DNA of 35,956 bases, taken from IMG/VR virus record IMGVR_UViG_3300045936_000063, positions 1-35,956 of that record. The stretch is one strand, 5' to 3'. Of the stretch, positions 7,456-15,541 are shown in pieces; the stretch's first letter is position 1; each line of letters begins with the position of its first letter. The stretch is from a virus. The notes beneath the pieces were generated by a model. That model searched no databases. It had not been told where the DNA came from and saw only the letters and a list, made by a program, of their open reading frames with translations. Made by a program: the position numbers and the translations under genes.

Positions 7456-10400
7456 GCGCCGAGAAGCCGATCGCCGTCCACCTCTATGGTCCGCTCGCTG
7501 ACAAGTATGGCGCGCTGCATCACTTCGCGGTGTCGACGCCGCATGAAGCGGTGGCGGCGCTCGATGCCAACTATCCAGGCTTCGTGCGCGACTTCGCGCA
7601 GCACGAGATCTATCACATCCTGGCCGATGGCGACTGGCGCGACGGCGAGGAAGCAGCAGGGCTGCCGGTCAGCCGCGAGCTTCACCTGGTGCCTCAGATC
7701 GAGGGCCGCGTCGCGCTCGGTGCGCTTTTGGTCGGCGCGCTGATCCCGTCGCTGGCCGGGACATTCGCCGCGACGCTGATCGGCGGCGCGCTGTTCCTGG
7801 GCGTGATGATCGGGCTGTCATTCCTGTTCCGGCCAAAGATGCCCGAAACGGATGAAGGCGCCCGCAACGAAAGTTATGCCTTCACCGGGCCTGAGAATGT
7901 CGTCACTCAGGGCGCGCCTGTGCCGCTCGCCTACGGCAAGGTGCATTGCGGATCCGTGGTTGTGTCGGCCGGCCTGGAGGTGTCCGAACTCGGCAGCTGG
8001 GTCTTTGAGGAAGGCGAAAAGAACGAACTGAAGTCGAAGCAATATGCCCGGGTGATCGACGTCATTTCAGATGGCATCGTCTCCAGCCTTGAGAATTACG
8101 AGATCTTCCTCGACGGCGTGGCGATCTGGCATTTCAAGAATACCTATTACCAGGTGCGCCAAGGCACGCGCGACCAGCCGATCGTCAACGGCTTTCCGGC
8201 AGCGCAGACCGAGATCGCGGTCGGCGTCGAGGTGGAATATGGCACGCCGCTGGTCCGTTCGATTTCGAACACCGATTGCGACCGCGTGCGCTTCACGCTG
8301 ATGGTGCCGGCACTGCAGCACATCAGCGGCGAGGGCGACCAGTACGGCACCAATGTCATCTATCAGTTCGACGTCGAGCAAGTCGGCAGCGGCACCGGAT
8401 ACCAGTACCTCAAGCGGCATTACATGTCGGGCATGACGGCGTCGCAATACCAGCGCGCCTATCTGTTCGATCTTCCGAAGCCTGGGCCGTGGAACATCCG
8501 CGTGACGCGCACCTCGCCGAAGTCGACCGACATCCAGGTGCAACATGACCTCTACTGGTCGAGCTACACCGAGATCATCGACGACAGGGTCAATTACAAC
8601 GGCACTGCCTGCGTCGGGCTGTTCCTGGATTCCGAGCAGTTCCAGCAGATCCCGAAGCGCACCTATTACGTCACCGGGATCCGCATGCTGATCCCGAACA
8701 ACTACGACGCCACCACCGGCATCTATTCCGGCGTGTGGGACGGGACGTTCGCCTGGGGCTGGACCAACAACCCGGCCTGGATCCTGTACGACATCCTGAT
8801 CAACCGCCGGCACGGCATCGGCCGGTTCCTGGACATGAGCCAGGTCGACAAATGGGCGATCTACCGCATCGGCCAGTGGTGCGACCAGTATGTGCCTGAC
8901 GGCAAGGGCAGTTACGAACGGCGCTGGGTCTGCAACGTCCAGATCACCGACCGGCAGGAAGCCTTCGACCTGATCGGCCAGATCGCCTCGATCTTCCGCG
9001 GCTGGAGCTACTGGTCCGGCACGTCGATGGTGGCTGGTGCCGACCAGCCATCCGACCCGGTTCACCAGTTCACCAACGCCAACGTGATCGACGGCGTGTT
9101 CACCTATGCCGGATCCGATCTGAGGGCGCGCCACACGATGGCGACGGTGCTGTGGAACGACCCGGCGCAGCTCGGCCAGCCCAGGCTGGCGGTGGTCGAG
9201 GATCAGGAAGGCATTTCCCGCTACGGCATCCAAGAAACCGAGATCCCGGCAATCGGCTGCACCAGCGAAGGTCAGGCGGTGCGCACCGGCAAGTGGGCGC
9301 TCTATACCGAACTCTACGAGGGCGAGAGCATCGCCTTTGCCACCGGGCTGAAATCAGCATTCGTGCGGCCGGGCGAGATCATCCGCGTGTCGGATGTCAA
9401 CATCGGCGGCAAGCGCCGCGGCGGCCGCGTGGTGGCCGGCACCACCGATACGGTGATCATGTTCGACGCATCGATCGGCGCCATCACCGGCAGCCAGGGC
9501 GTGCTGATTTCCTGCGAGGTGGGCGAAGGCGTGGTCGAAACGCGCTGGGTCTACAATTGGGATGCATCCATGACCTGGGTCGGCGTGACCGAAGCATTCT
9601 CCGCCGCGCCGGCGCTGGACTCTGTGTTTGTCGTCAACGAGGTGGCGGCGCTGGAGCCGACGCTATGGCGGGTGATCTCGGTCAGCCAGCGCGAGGCCGA
9701 CGCCTACGAGATCAACGGCGTGCGGCACTATCCCGGCAAGTGGGATTATGTCGAGAACAACATCGCACTCTCGACGCCGGATATTTCCGACATTCCGGTG
9801 ACCTGGCCGGCCGTGCAGAGCCTGACGGCGACCGAATATCTGGTGCAGCTGTCGCCGATCTCGATCGGCGTGCGGGTATCGCTGTCATGGGTATCTGCGG
9901 CGCCGCACTTCATCGTCGACTGGCGGCCGCAGGACGGCAACTGGACGACCACCAGGACCGACGCCAAGTCGATCGATCTGCCGGTCGAGGAAGGGCCATA
10001 TCAATTCCGCGTCGTGCCAGTGTCGCAGCTCGGCGTCCGGGGGCCGCCGGCAATGCTGAACTATACCGTGATCGGCCGCTATGCGCCGCCGGCCGCGCCG
10101 CTGCAGTTCCGCATCAAGATCTCGGATGGCGTGGCGCTGTTCGAATGGCTGCCGGCGGTCGAACTCGATGTGATCATCGGCGGCCATTTCGAACTCAGGC
10201 ATTCCTCGCAAACGTCAGGCGCCAGCTGGGCGTCGGCACAGGTGGTGATCCCGTCGATCCCTGGCAATGCCACCAGTGCCGAAGCAGTCTATCGTGCGGG
10301 GACATGGTTCCTCCGGACCTTCGATATCGTCGGCACGCCATCGAAGGAGGTGGCGACCATCATCTCGTTGCAGCCGGATGGCCGCTATACCGAATTCGCG

Positions 10401-11174
10401 CGCGTCTGCGAGCATCCCGACTGGCTCGGCGACCACAATTTCACCGAGGTGCTTGAGCCGCAGTACTGGCTGATTATCGGCCAGACCGGCGGCGAATGGG
10501 ACGCGCAGATTGCCGATATGGATGACTGGCCGGATGTCGACGTGCTGGTCGAGAATGCACCGTCGCCGCCTTATGCCGAGCCACGGCATGGCTGGTATAT
10601 CTTTGAGGATCTCGTCGATGCCGGCGGCGTGTTCACCGTGCGGTTTTCCGCCGAGATCCTGGCATTCCCTTATGCCGAAGGCGATGCGTTCATCGATGAC
10701 CGGCTGAACAATGTCGACGAGTGGTCCGACTGGGACGAGATCAATGAAGATCTCGGCGGCCAGGTGCAGCTATTCATCCGCACCACCAATGACGACCCGG
10801 CATCGCCATCGGCGACCTGGGGCGCCTGGCAACCATTCTCGCCGGTCGAATACACGGCGCGCGGATTCGAGTTCCGGGCCGACCTTTACGCACCGGCCGG
10901 ACAGAACATCGGCATCGAGAAGCTGTGCATCACCGCTGATCTCAGGATGAAGATGGACAGCGCGGAGGACGTGCCTTATCCGGCCGCCACCACGCACGTC
11001 ACCTTCGCGGTGAAGTTCTACCTGGAGCCGTCCGTCGTGGTGACGGTGCAGAATGCGCTGGCGACCGACGACATCCAGGTGATCAACAAGACCCGCCAGG
11101 GCTTCGATGTCACCATCAAGCAGGGCGCGACGCACCAGACGCGGACATTCGACTGGCAGGCGCGCGGCTTCTAA
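7452..11174 (+). CDS. Fused gpI-gpJ: tail assembly protein I joined to the host-specificity protein J
   Basis: This 1240-residue protein combines two lambda genes. Residues 1-~175 look like gpI: a ubiquitin-like start (VHLYGPLADKYG), a Gly/Ala-rich hydrophobic stretch at 87-126, then AFTGPENVVTQGAPVPLAYG and GSVVVSAG, which normally ends gpI. From ~196 (KQYARVIDVISDGIV) it reads as gpJ, the central tail fibre, with its tip domains, fibronectin-like segments around 840-1000 and a C-terminal putative receptor-binding region. No internal stop or clear ribosome site separates the halves. J binds the host receptor, so the C-terminus is the likely host-range determinant. Confidence 0.88.
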   Translation: MSAEKPIAVHLYGPLADKYGALHHFAVSTPHEAVAALDANYPGFVRDFAQHEIYHILADGDWRDGEEAAGLPVSRELHLVPQIEGRVALGALLVGALIPSLAGTFAATLIGGALFLGVMIGLSFLFRPKMPETDEGARNESYAFTGPENVVTQGAPVPLAYGKVHCGSVVVSAGLEVSELGSWVFEEGEKNELKSKQYARVIDVISDGIVSSLENYEIFLDGVAIWHFKNTYYQVRQGTRDQPIVNGFPAAQTEIAVGVEVEYGTPLVRSISNTDCDRVRFTLMVPALQHISGEGDQYGTNVIYQFDVEQVGSGTGYQYLKRHYMSGMTASQYQRAYLFDLPKPGPWNIRVTRTSPKSTDIQVQHDLYWSSYTEIIDDRVNYNGTACVGLFLDSEQFQQIPKRTYYVTGIRMLIPNNYDATTGIYSGVWDGTFAWGWTNNPAWILYDILINRRHGIGRFLDMSQVDKWAIYRIGQWCDQYVPDGKGSYERRWVCNVQITDRQEAFDLIGQIASIFRGWSYWSGTSMVAGADQPSDPVHQFTNANVIDGVFTYAGSDLRARHTMATVLWNDPAQLGQPRLAVVEDQEGISRYGIQETEIPAIGCTSEGQAVRTGKWALYTELYEGESIAFATGLKSAFVRPGEIIRVSDVNIGGKRRGGRVVAGTTDTVIMFDASIGAITGSQGVLISCEVGEGVVETRWVYNWDASMTWVGVTEAFSAAPALDSVFVVNEVAALEPTLWRVISVSQREADAYEINGVRHYPGKWDYVENNIALSTPDISDIPVTWPAVQSLTATEYLVQLSPISIGVRVSLSWVSAAPHFIVDWRPQDGNWTTTRTDAKSIDLPVEEGPYQFRVVPVSQLGVRGPPAMLNYTVIGRYAPPAAPLQFRIKISDGVALFEWLPAVELDVIIGGHFELRHSSQTSGASWASAQVVIPSIPGNATSAEAVYRAGTWFLRTFDIVGTPSKEVATIISLQPDGRYTEFARVCEHPDWLGDHNFTEVLEPQYWLIIGQTGGEWDAQIADMDDWPDVDVLVENAPSPPYAEPRHGWYIFEDLVDAGGVFTVRFSAEILAFPYAEGDAFIDDRLNNVDEWSDWDEINEDLGGQVQLFIRTTNDDPASPSATWGAWQPFSPVEYTARGFEFRADLYAPAGQNIGIEKLCITADLRMKMDSAEDVPYPAATTHVTFAVKFYLEPSVVVTVQNALATDDIQVINKTRQGFDVTIKQGATHQTRTFDWQARGF

Positions 11175-11185
11175 AGGAGGAAGAA

Positions 11186-12526
11186 ATGTCACAGCATGAC
11201 ATGGTACTCGACAACGGGCCGGGCCTGGCGGTCAGGACCGACATGAACGCAGCCATCCAGGCGCTGGCCTCGATGAATTCCGGGCCGATCGAGCCAGTGG
11301 TGAAATATCCTGGCCAGCTGTGGCTCGACACATCGCCGACGCCGCCTGCCATGCGGCAGCGCGACCTGGCAAATACTGCATGGGTGGCGCCGTACCTGGG
11401 CAGCACTCTCGGCTTCACCGATGCCGACATCGGATTCGGCGCGCGAACGTCCGGCAATCGCTTCGTCTGGAATGACAAGGCCGACCTGTCTGGAACCGAT
11501 GTTGCGACCCTGTCCGAGACTGGACAGCTGGCACTGCCGGTTGTGAGCCAGCGTGTCGATACATCGGCATTGACGCTGCATGGCGGCACTGTCGGCAGCG
11601 GCGCCCACATCACGCTCGCGGGCGGCACGCACGCCACGCTGGCGAGCCAGGCCTTTTATGACGCCAGTGCGCATACCTGGCGCAACGCGGCAGGCAACAC
11701 GACTGCCATGACGTTGAGCAGCGCAGGCGCGCTGAACGTCACCGCCGGCGTCACAAGTGGCGGCAATTACACGGCGGGCACGGGAACGTTTATAGGCGCG
11801 GCTGATGCTGCCATGCTTTGCACGTCCTCTGCTGCCGGCACCGGCTACGTCTACCTCAGGCCGAATGGTCCGAGCGACCCGGCAAACAGCATGACCATCT
11901 ACGACACCGGGCTGGTGACGTTCGGGCCATCCTGCGCGATGGGCCTTGGTGGGAGCGGGCGCTATTTCCAGTTCGTCACCAACTACTACCTCAATTGGAA
12001 CAGCACTGGTGGCGACCTGGACGTCATTCTCAATGGCGGCATTCGCGCCACGTTCGGCGTCTCCGGCTCGTTCACCATCACCAGTTCGACAGCCATCAAG
12101 TCGAGCGGCACGGCGTGGGCCAACCCGTCCGACGAGCGCATCAAGGAGGTGGTCGGTGACTACGATGTCGGCCTCGCCGAGGTGCTGCAACTCCAGCCGA
12201 AGGTGTTCACCTACAAGGGCAACGACACGCTACAGGAACCCGGCCACGACCCCATGCGACCGGAGGGCGAGCCAGTTCCGGCACAGACGGTGCCCTACCC
12301 CGACAGCCCGCACTACCAGATGGCGGTCGACGACACCGAAGTCGTCGGCTTCATCGCGCAGGAGGTCGAGACGGTGATGCCTGGCATGGTCACGCAGGGG
12401 CCGGGCTGGATCGACGGCGTCGAGGTGCAGGACTTCCGCACGCTCGACACCTCGAATCTGATCCTGGCGCTGGTCAATGCCGTCAAGGAGTTGTCCGCCC
12501 GCGTCGAGGCACTGGAGGCGGCATGA
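11186..12526 (+). CDS. Tail fibre with C-terminal S74 intramolecular chaperone
   Basis: This 446-residue protein has a strong Shine-Dalgarno (AAGGAGG at 11174-11180). The N-terminal half is Thr/Ser/Gly-rich and beta-repetitive, as in trimeric fibres. From ~310 it carries an S74 chaperone/peptidase signature: NPSDERIKEVVG (Ser and Lys of the self-cleaving dyad), LQLQPKVFTYKG and GFIAQEVE, ending in a coiled coil. Such domains fold the fibre trimer and then cut themselves off. It sits directly after the I-J gene, as expected for a side fibre. Receptor is unknown. Confidence 0.88.
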   Translation: MSQHDMVLDNGPGLAVRTDMNAAIQALASMNSGPIEPVVKYPGQLWLDTSPTPPAMRQRDLANTAWVAPYLGSTLGFTDADIGFGARTSGNRFVWNDKADLSGTDVATLSETGQLALPVVSQRVDTSALTLHGGTVGSGAHITLAGGTHATLASQAFYDASAHTWRNAAGNTTAMTLSSAGALNVTAGVTSGGNYTAGTGTFIGAADAAMLCTSSAAGTGYVYLRPNGPSDPANSMTIYDTGLVTFGPSCAMGLGGSGRYFQFVTNYYLNWNSTGGDLDVILNGGIRATFGVSGSFTITSSTAIKSSGTAWANPSDERIKEVVGDYDVGLAEVLQLQPKVFTYKGNDTLQEPGHDPMRPEGEPVPAQTVPYPDSPHYQMAVDDTEVVGFIAQEVETVMPGMVTQGPGWIDGVEVQDFRTLDTSNLILALVNAVKELSARVEALEAA

Positions 12527-12945
12527 CAAACCAGCCATCACCGTCAGGTGGTGGCAACGGCGGCCGCGTAACCGGCCTACTCAATGCGGTTCGCGGACTG
12601 ACGCTGTCAAACGTCCTGGTGCTGGCGGCACTGGCCGTGATCGCGGTGCCGGCCTTTGTCGTCTACCAGGCGGTGACCGGAAACGATGCGCTGCTCGACC
12701 GGCTGCTCTCGACCTATGAGTTGGTCGACAGTGACAGCGATTGCATCATTCGCCATGTGCAGGAGCGCGGCGGGCCAGAACTGTGGTCGATCGGCGCCGG
12801 CTTCGCGTACCAGGGGCGGGACAGGTGGAGCGTCAATGTGCTGCTGCTGAACGGCAAGCCGGGCGAGGATGAGATCGCCACCTATTGCGAGGCGTTGAAG
12901 CTGATCGTGGACAAGATGCTGACCGGAGATCTCAATGGGCCATGA
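12523..12945 (+). CDS. Membrane-anchored protein of the lysis-like cassette
   Basis: The 140-residue product starts ATGA-overlapped with the fibre stop. It has a Gly/Ser-rich N-terminus, one strong transmembrane helix at ~28-50 (VLVLAALAVIAVPAFVVY) and a soluble C-terminal domain with two Cys. I do not recognise a family. A single N-terminal anchor, followed directly by a proline-rich lipoprotein gene, is the layout of inner- and outer-membrane spanin pairs. The soluble part is not obviously a long coiled coil, so spanin is only one possibility. Confidence 0.6.
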   Translation: MTNQPSPSGGGNGGRVTGLLNAVRGLTLSNVLVLAALAVIAVPAFVVYQAVTGNDALLDRLLSTYELVDSDSDCIIRHVQERGGPELWSIGAGFAYQGRDRWSVNVLLLNGKPGEDEIATYCEALKLIVDKMLTGDLNGP

Positions 12946-13295
12946 GATGGTTCCTTATACCGATCCTGGTGCTGCCGTCCTGCTCGGCGACGGTCGAGTT
13001 TTCGGACGACCAGTGCCGGGTGCTGAGGCAGATGCGTGTCAACGTTCACCAGATCTGCCGGCGGCCGTCGAGCCGCGAGCTGGTGGTGCCGAGGCACCGT
13101 GATGTCGGCGTTCCTCGACCAGTGCCACCGGCGCAGCCGCCGGCGCAGCCGAACCGACCTGATCCGCCGGATCCCGATCCGCCCGATCCGCCAACACCGA
13201 ACCCGCCGGATCCACCGGACCCGCCGGGCAATCCAGATCCAGGCGGCCAGCCGGACCGGCCAGATGGCGGCGGCGGCGGAAGGCCAGACCCATGA
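12942..13295 (+). CDS. Proline-rich lipoprotein, Rz1-like outer-membrane spanin candidate
   Basis: The 117-residue product starts at ATG 12942, overlapping the upstream stop. It opens with a short lipoprotein signal (MRWFLIPILVLPSC, LPSC as lipobox). From ~75 it becomes almost pure Pro/Asp/Asn repeats (PDPPDPDPPDPP) and ends Gly-rich. Proline-rich OM lipoproteins next to a membrane-anchored partner are characteristic of Rz1 spanins, which fuse the membranes at the end of lysis. The repeat-rich DNA also opens other frames, but only this frame has a signal and overlapped start. Lipoprotein status is likely; spanin function is inferred. Confidence 0.6.
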   Translation: MRWFLIPILVLPSCSATVEFSDDQCRVLRQMRVNVHQICRRPSSRELVVPRHRDVGVPRPVPPAQPPAQPNRPDPPDPDPPDPPTPNPPDPPDPPGNPDPGGQPDRPDGGGGGRPDP

Positions 13296-13323
13296 CTGAG
13301 GAACGCAATGGAGGAATGCAGCC

Positions 13324-13536
13324 ATGATCGCGCAGCTAATCAATCTGCTGATCTACGTCCTGGTCGTCGGTCTTGTGATTGGCGTCATCTACTGGGCGGC
13401 CGATGCCATACCGATACCGGAGCCGATCAACAAGGTGATGAAGGTCATTGCCGTGGTCGTCGGCGCCCTGGTGCTGATCCTGCTCTTGCTGCAGCTGGTC
13501 GGCATCTCGCCGGTCGCGGTGCCTGCGCTTACCTGA
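13324..13536 (+). CDS. Small two-helix membrane protein, holin candidate
   Basis: This 70-residue protein has two hydrophobic helices (LINLLIYVLVVGLVIGVIYW and IAVVVGALVLILLLLQLVG) separated by a short polar loop with DAIPIPEPINKVMK. A GGAGGAATG sequence precedes the ATG. Small two-helix proteins in this position are frequent holin candidates, which would release the GH25 endolysin encoded at 25352-26107. Similar small membrane proteins occur widely in proteobacterial prophages with unproven function, so the holin role is tentative. Confidence 0.65.
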   Translation: MIAQLINLLIYVLVVGLVIGVIYWAADAIPIPEPINKVMKVIAVVVGALVLILLLLQLVGISPVAVPALT

Positions 13537-13580
13537 TTACTGCAAGGCGCAGGCGGAACAGGCGAAGAACGCCTGTGCGG

Positions 13581-13841
13581 TTTCGTGTAAGTTCCGTGTA
13601 ACTTTTTGCCGCCAATCGTCCCTTTTGGGCGGGAATGATCCGCTTCTGTTCTTTTCGGACGACAGGGCCGCGTCAAGCCTAAGCCTTGAAAATACAAAGG
13701 TATTTTGGCTGTCCTGCGGCCGTGCCTCATAAATGCCATTCGGATGTGGGGATCGTAAGGGCATCTCAGCGATAATGCTTTTGTTTCAATCGCTTGCCGC
13801 CTTGTCGGCGGCTTCCGTGTAACTTTCCGTGTAACTTTTTG
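13581..13841. other. Candidate attP: paired arm-type repeats flanking a core inverted repeat
   Basis: The 17-bp sequence TTCCGTGTAACTTTTTG occurs at 13592-13608 and 13825-13841. Each copy has a tandem partner just upstream: a diverged one at 13581 (TTTCGTGTAAG) and an exact TTCCGTGTAACT at 13813-13824. Two spaced pairs of short direct repeats next to a tyrosine integrase gene are what arm-type integrase sites look like. Between them, AAAATAC (13689-13695) and GTATTTT (13700-13706) form an inverted repeat with a 4-base spacer, a plausible core. The right pair lies in the 3' end of the integrase gene and encodes its SYTESYTE tail. No host sequence is available to confirm the crossover point. 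Confidence 0.6.
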
Positions 13842-14946
13842 CGCCGCGCTCGGCCGCTTCCAGGGCGCCGGCAATGTCTTCCTGCTGCACATGGGCATAG
13901 CGAAGCGTCGTCTCGTAGCGGCTGTGGCCGAGCGTGCGCTGCACGACTTTCAGGTTGGTATTGCGCGCCATCCTGGTTGCTGCCGTGTGGCGCATGTCGT
14001 GCAGGCGGAAGTTCTCGACGCCTGCCGCCGCAACCGCCCGCTTCACCGCCGAGGCAAAACCTTCCATCGTCAGCGGGTAATGCTCGCCCTTGACGTATTG
14101 GATGCCGTTCTTGCCCGTCCTGGTGTAGGCGGATGCGAAGGTGAAGACGTTGACCTTGTGCCTGCCCAGCTGGCGGCGCAGCAACTCGCGGACATAAGGC
14201 GTCATCGGCAAGGTGCGCGATTTGTCGCCTTTGCCGTCGAGCGTGAACTCGCCTTTGCCGTCGCGGGCGAACCAGTTGATCTTTGACCAGGCCAGCCCGA
14301 CTACCTCCATCTTGCGGGCGCCGGTCTTGAAGGCGAAGTCGACGGCGTCGCCATAGCCGCGGTCGAGGCGGTCGTTGATCGCCGCCTCTTCCTCGACGGT
14401 CGCCTCGCGGACCCGTTCTTGCGGTTCCTTCAGCATGAACTGCGACCACTTGATCCTGGCGACCCGGACGTTCCAGCGTTCGCGCGCCGTGACGATGATG
14501 GTGCGCAGCGGCTGGACCGCCGTGCGGTTGACCGTCGAATTGCTGATACGGACCTGGCGGTCTTTCTTGTTGCGCTGACTTGCCTCGCCTCGCCGCGCCG
14601 CCACCATGTGGGCGATCCGGCTCGGCGTGATGTCGTGCAGCATGATGGTCGTGCCGAACTGTTTCAGCAGCCATTTGAGGTTCTTGCGGCAGCGGTCGTG
14701 GTCTTTGCGGAACTGCCCGACTTCGTTCCACCAGCGGGCGCAGGCAAGCTCGAACGTCAGTTCCGGCTCGAACATCGCGGCATCCTGCGCGACCAACTCC
14801 CGCGCTTCGGCCCGCTTTGCGGCCTCTACTTGTTCGGCTTCCCGCCTGTTGGTCCTGCCAGTGTTTCCCGAAAAAGTGCGACCACCGAGGTTGAACCGGA
14901 AGGAATACGTCCCGTCTTTCGTATCCGGGCGGATAGTGACTGACAT
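13786..14946 (-). CDS. int: Tyrosine integrase
   Basis: This 386-residue site-specific recombinase has an arm-binding N-terminus (YSFRFNLGGRTFSGNTG, TNRREAEQ), a core-binding domain at ~65-175 and a complete catalytic set: R211 (TGARKMEV), K242, H316 and R319 (LHDMRHTAATRM), H341 and nucleophile Y350 (LGHSRYETTLRY). It integrates and excises the phage. It is the last gene of the leftward group, next to the candidate attP. The upstream HTH gene overlaps its start by ~120 bases out of frame. The C-terminus contains a small tandem repeat encoded by the arm-type DNA repeats. Confidence 0.93.
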   Translation of the reverse strand: MSVTIRPDTKDGTYSFRFNLGGRTFSGNTGRTNRREAEQVEAAKRAEARELVAQDAAMFEPELTFELACARWWNEVGQFRKDHDRCRKNLKWLLKQFGTTIMLHDITPSRIAHMVAARRGEASQRNKKDRQVRISNSTVNRTAVQPLRTIIVTARERWNVRVARIKWSQFMLKEPQERVREATVEEEAAINDRLDRGYGDAVDFAFKTGARKMEVVGLAWSKINWFARDGKGEFTLDGKGDKSRTLPMTPYVRELLRRQLGRHKVNVFTFASAYTRTGKNGIQYVKGEHYPLTMEGFASAVKRAVAAAGVENFRLHDMRHTAATRMARNTNLKVVQRTLGHSRYETTLRYAHVQQEDIAGALEAAERGAKSYTESYTEAADKAASD

Positions 14947-15128
14947 AGCTGCTTATTCCTTTCCAGCCACGCCGCCAGGTCGTCCCGGTCGTATCGCGGC
15001 GTTTCCCGCTTCTTCCCGCGGCCGATGTTGATGTAAGGGATCTCGCCGGCCCGGCGCATCGCCGCCAGCGTGTCGACGCCTATGCCGAGTTCCTTCGCCG
15101 CCTGTTCGGGGGTGAGCAGCGGCGTCAT
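14826..15128 (-). CDS. HTH DNA-binding protein (MerR/AlpA-like), overlapping int
   Basis: This 100-residue protein starts at ATG 15128. Residues 1-62 form a compact helix-turn-helix of the MerR/HTH_17 type: LLTPEQAAKELGIGVDTL, then AMRRAGEIPYINIG and YDRDDLAAWLERN. Such small proteins next to int are often excisionases or directionality factors. The remaining ~38 residues lie over the start of int in another frame and look like by-products of that overlap. It follows the Xis-like gene by 16 bases, so two related HTH proteins lie in tandem. Which of the two is the excisionase cannot be told from sequence. Confidence 0.7.
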   Translation of the reverse strand: MTPLLTPEQAAKELGIGVDTLAAMRRAGEIPYINIGRGKKRETPRYDRDDLAAWLERNKQLCQSLSARIRKTGRIPSGSTSVVALFRETLAGPTGGKPNK

Positions 15129-15144
15129 GGCGCAACTCGCGCAT

Positions 15145-15345
15145 TTAGGCGTCCGCCCGTGGCAGCGTGTCGAATGCGCTGTCCAGTTCCTCGCGGTCCC
15201 ACACGGTGCGGCTGTTGACCCGCCGCGGCTTCGGCATGCGGCCATCCTCGACCAGCTCGTCGAACAGGGTGGTGCCGACGCCGATATATCTGGCCGCCTC
15301 GACGCGGCTCATGCCGCGCGGCGGAAGTGAAAAGGGATCGCTCAT
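15145..15345 (-). CDS. Small HTH protein, excisionase/AlpA-like
   Basis: The 66-residue product starts at ATG 15345, chosen because GGAG lies at a good distance upstream and the longer in-frame start would run into low-complexity sequence. It has an AlpA-like HTH: GMSRVEAARYIGVGTTLFDELVEDGRMP, then RRVNSRTVWDREELDSAF. These are typical of phage excisionases and of regulators of int. The gene heads the xis-HTH-int group and has four 10-bp phased repeats just upstream that may be its binding sites. Confidence 0.7.
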   Translation of the reverse strand: MSDPFSLPPRGMSRVEAARYIGVGTTLFDELVEDGRMPKPRRVNSRTVWDREELDSAFDTLPRADA

Positions 15346-15380
15346 GCGATTCGTCTCCGTTGATTTCGCCGAGCGTAATA

Positions 15381-15420
15381 CAGCGGAACGATACGGAACG
15401 CAACGGAATGCGGCGGAACT
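15381..15420. repeat. Four tandem 10-bp repeats, CGGAA(C/T) in helical phase
   Basis: The four decamers CAGCGGAACG, ATACGGAACG, CAACGGAATG and CGGCGGAACT follow one another exactly, so CGGAA(C/T) recurs on one face of the helix. They lie 36-75 bases upstream of the Xis-like start. Phased direct repeats are typical binding arrays for small excisionase or AlpA-type proteins. Function is inferred. Confidence 0.55.
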
Positions 15421-15509
15421 GCCAGCCGCAGCCGCAGCCGCGCGGTGTGTAGGCGATGGCATCGGATCTGGCAGTCATGTCCGGATATCCTCTGTTTGCC
15501 ACACAGTTG

Positions 15510-15535
15510 CCCGCCAGGCGTCGAAACGTGGCGGG
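15510..15535 (-). terminator. Hairpin after the recombination operon, weak terminator candidate
   Basis: CCCGCCA (15510-15516) pairs with TGGCGGG (15529-15535), with an inner CGT/ACG pairing. It begins seven bases after the stop of the last gene of the leftward recombination operon. No T-run follows on that strand, so factor-independent termination is uncertain; it might instead limit read-through into xis-int. Confidence 0.3.
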
Positions 15536-15541
15536 CTGGTC

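Noticed and set aside
8067-9233. A 388-codon open frame antisense to the I-J gene
   Set aside because: Shadow of a well supported gene; composition is atypical for real proteins and no start context is present.
9152-10456. A 434-codon plus-strand frame inside the I-J gene
   Set aside because: Arg/Gly-rich out-of-frame translation of gpJ repeats, without ribosome site or family motif.
13389-13898. A leftward 169-codon frame through the candidate attP
   Set aside because: It runs over the holin-like gene, the repeats and the integrase end, lacks a ribosome site and has no family motif.
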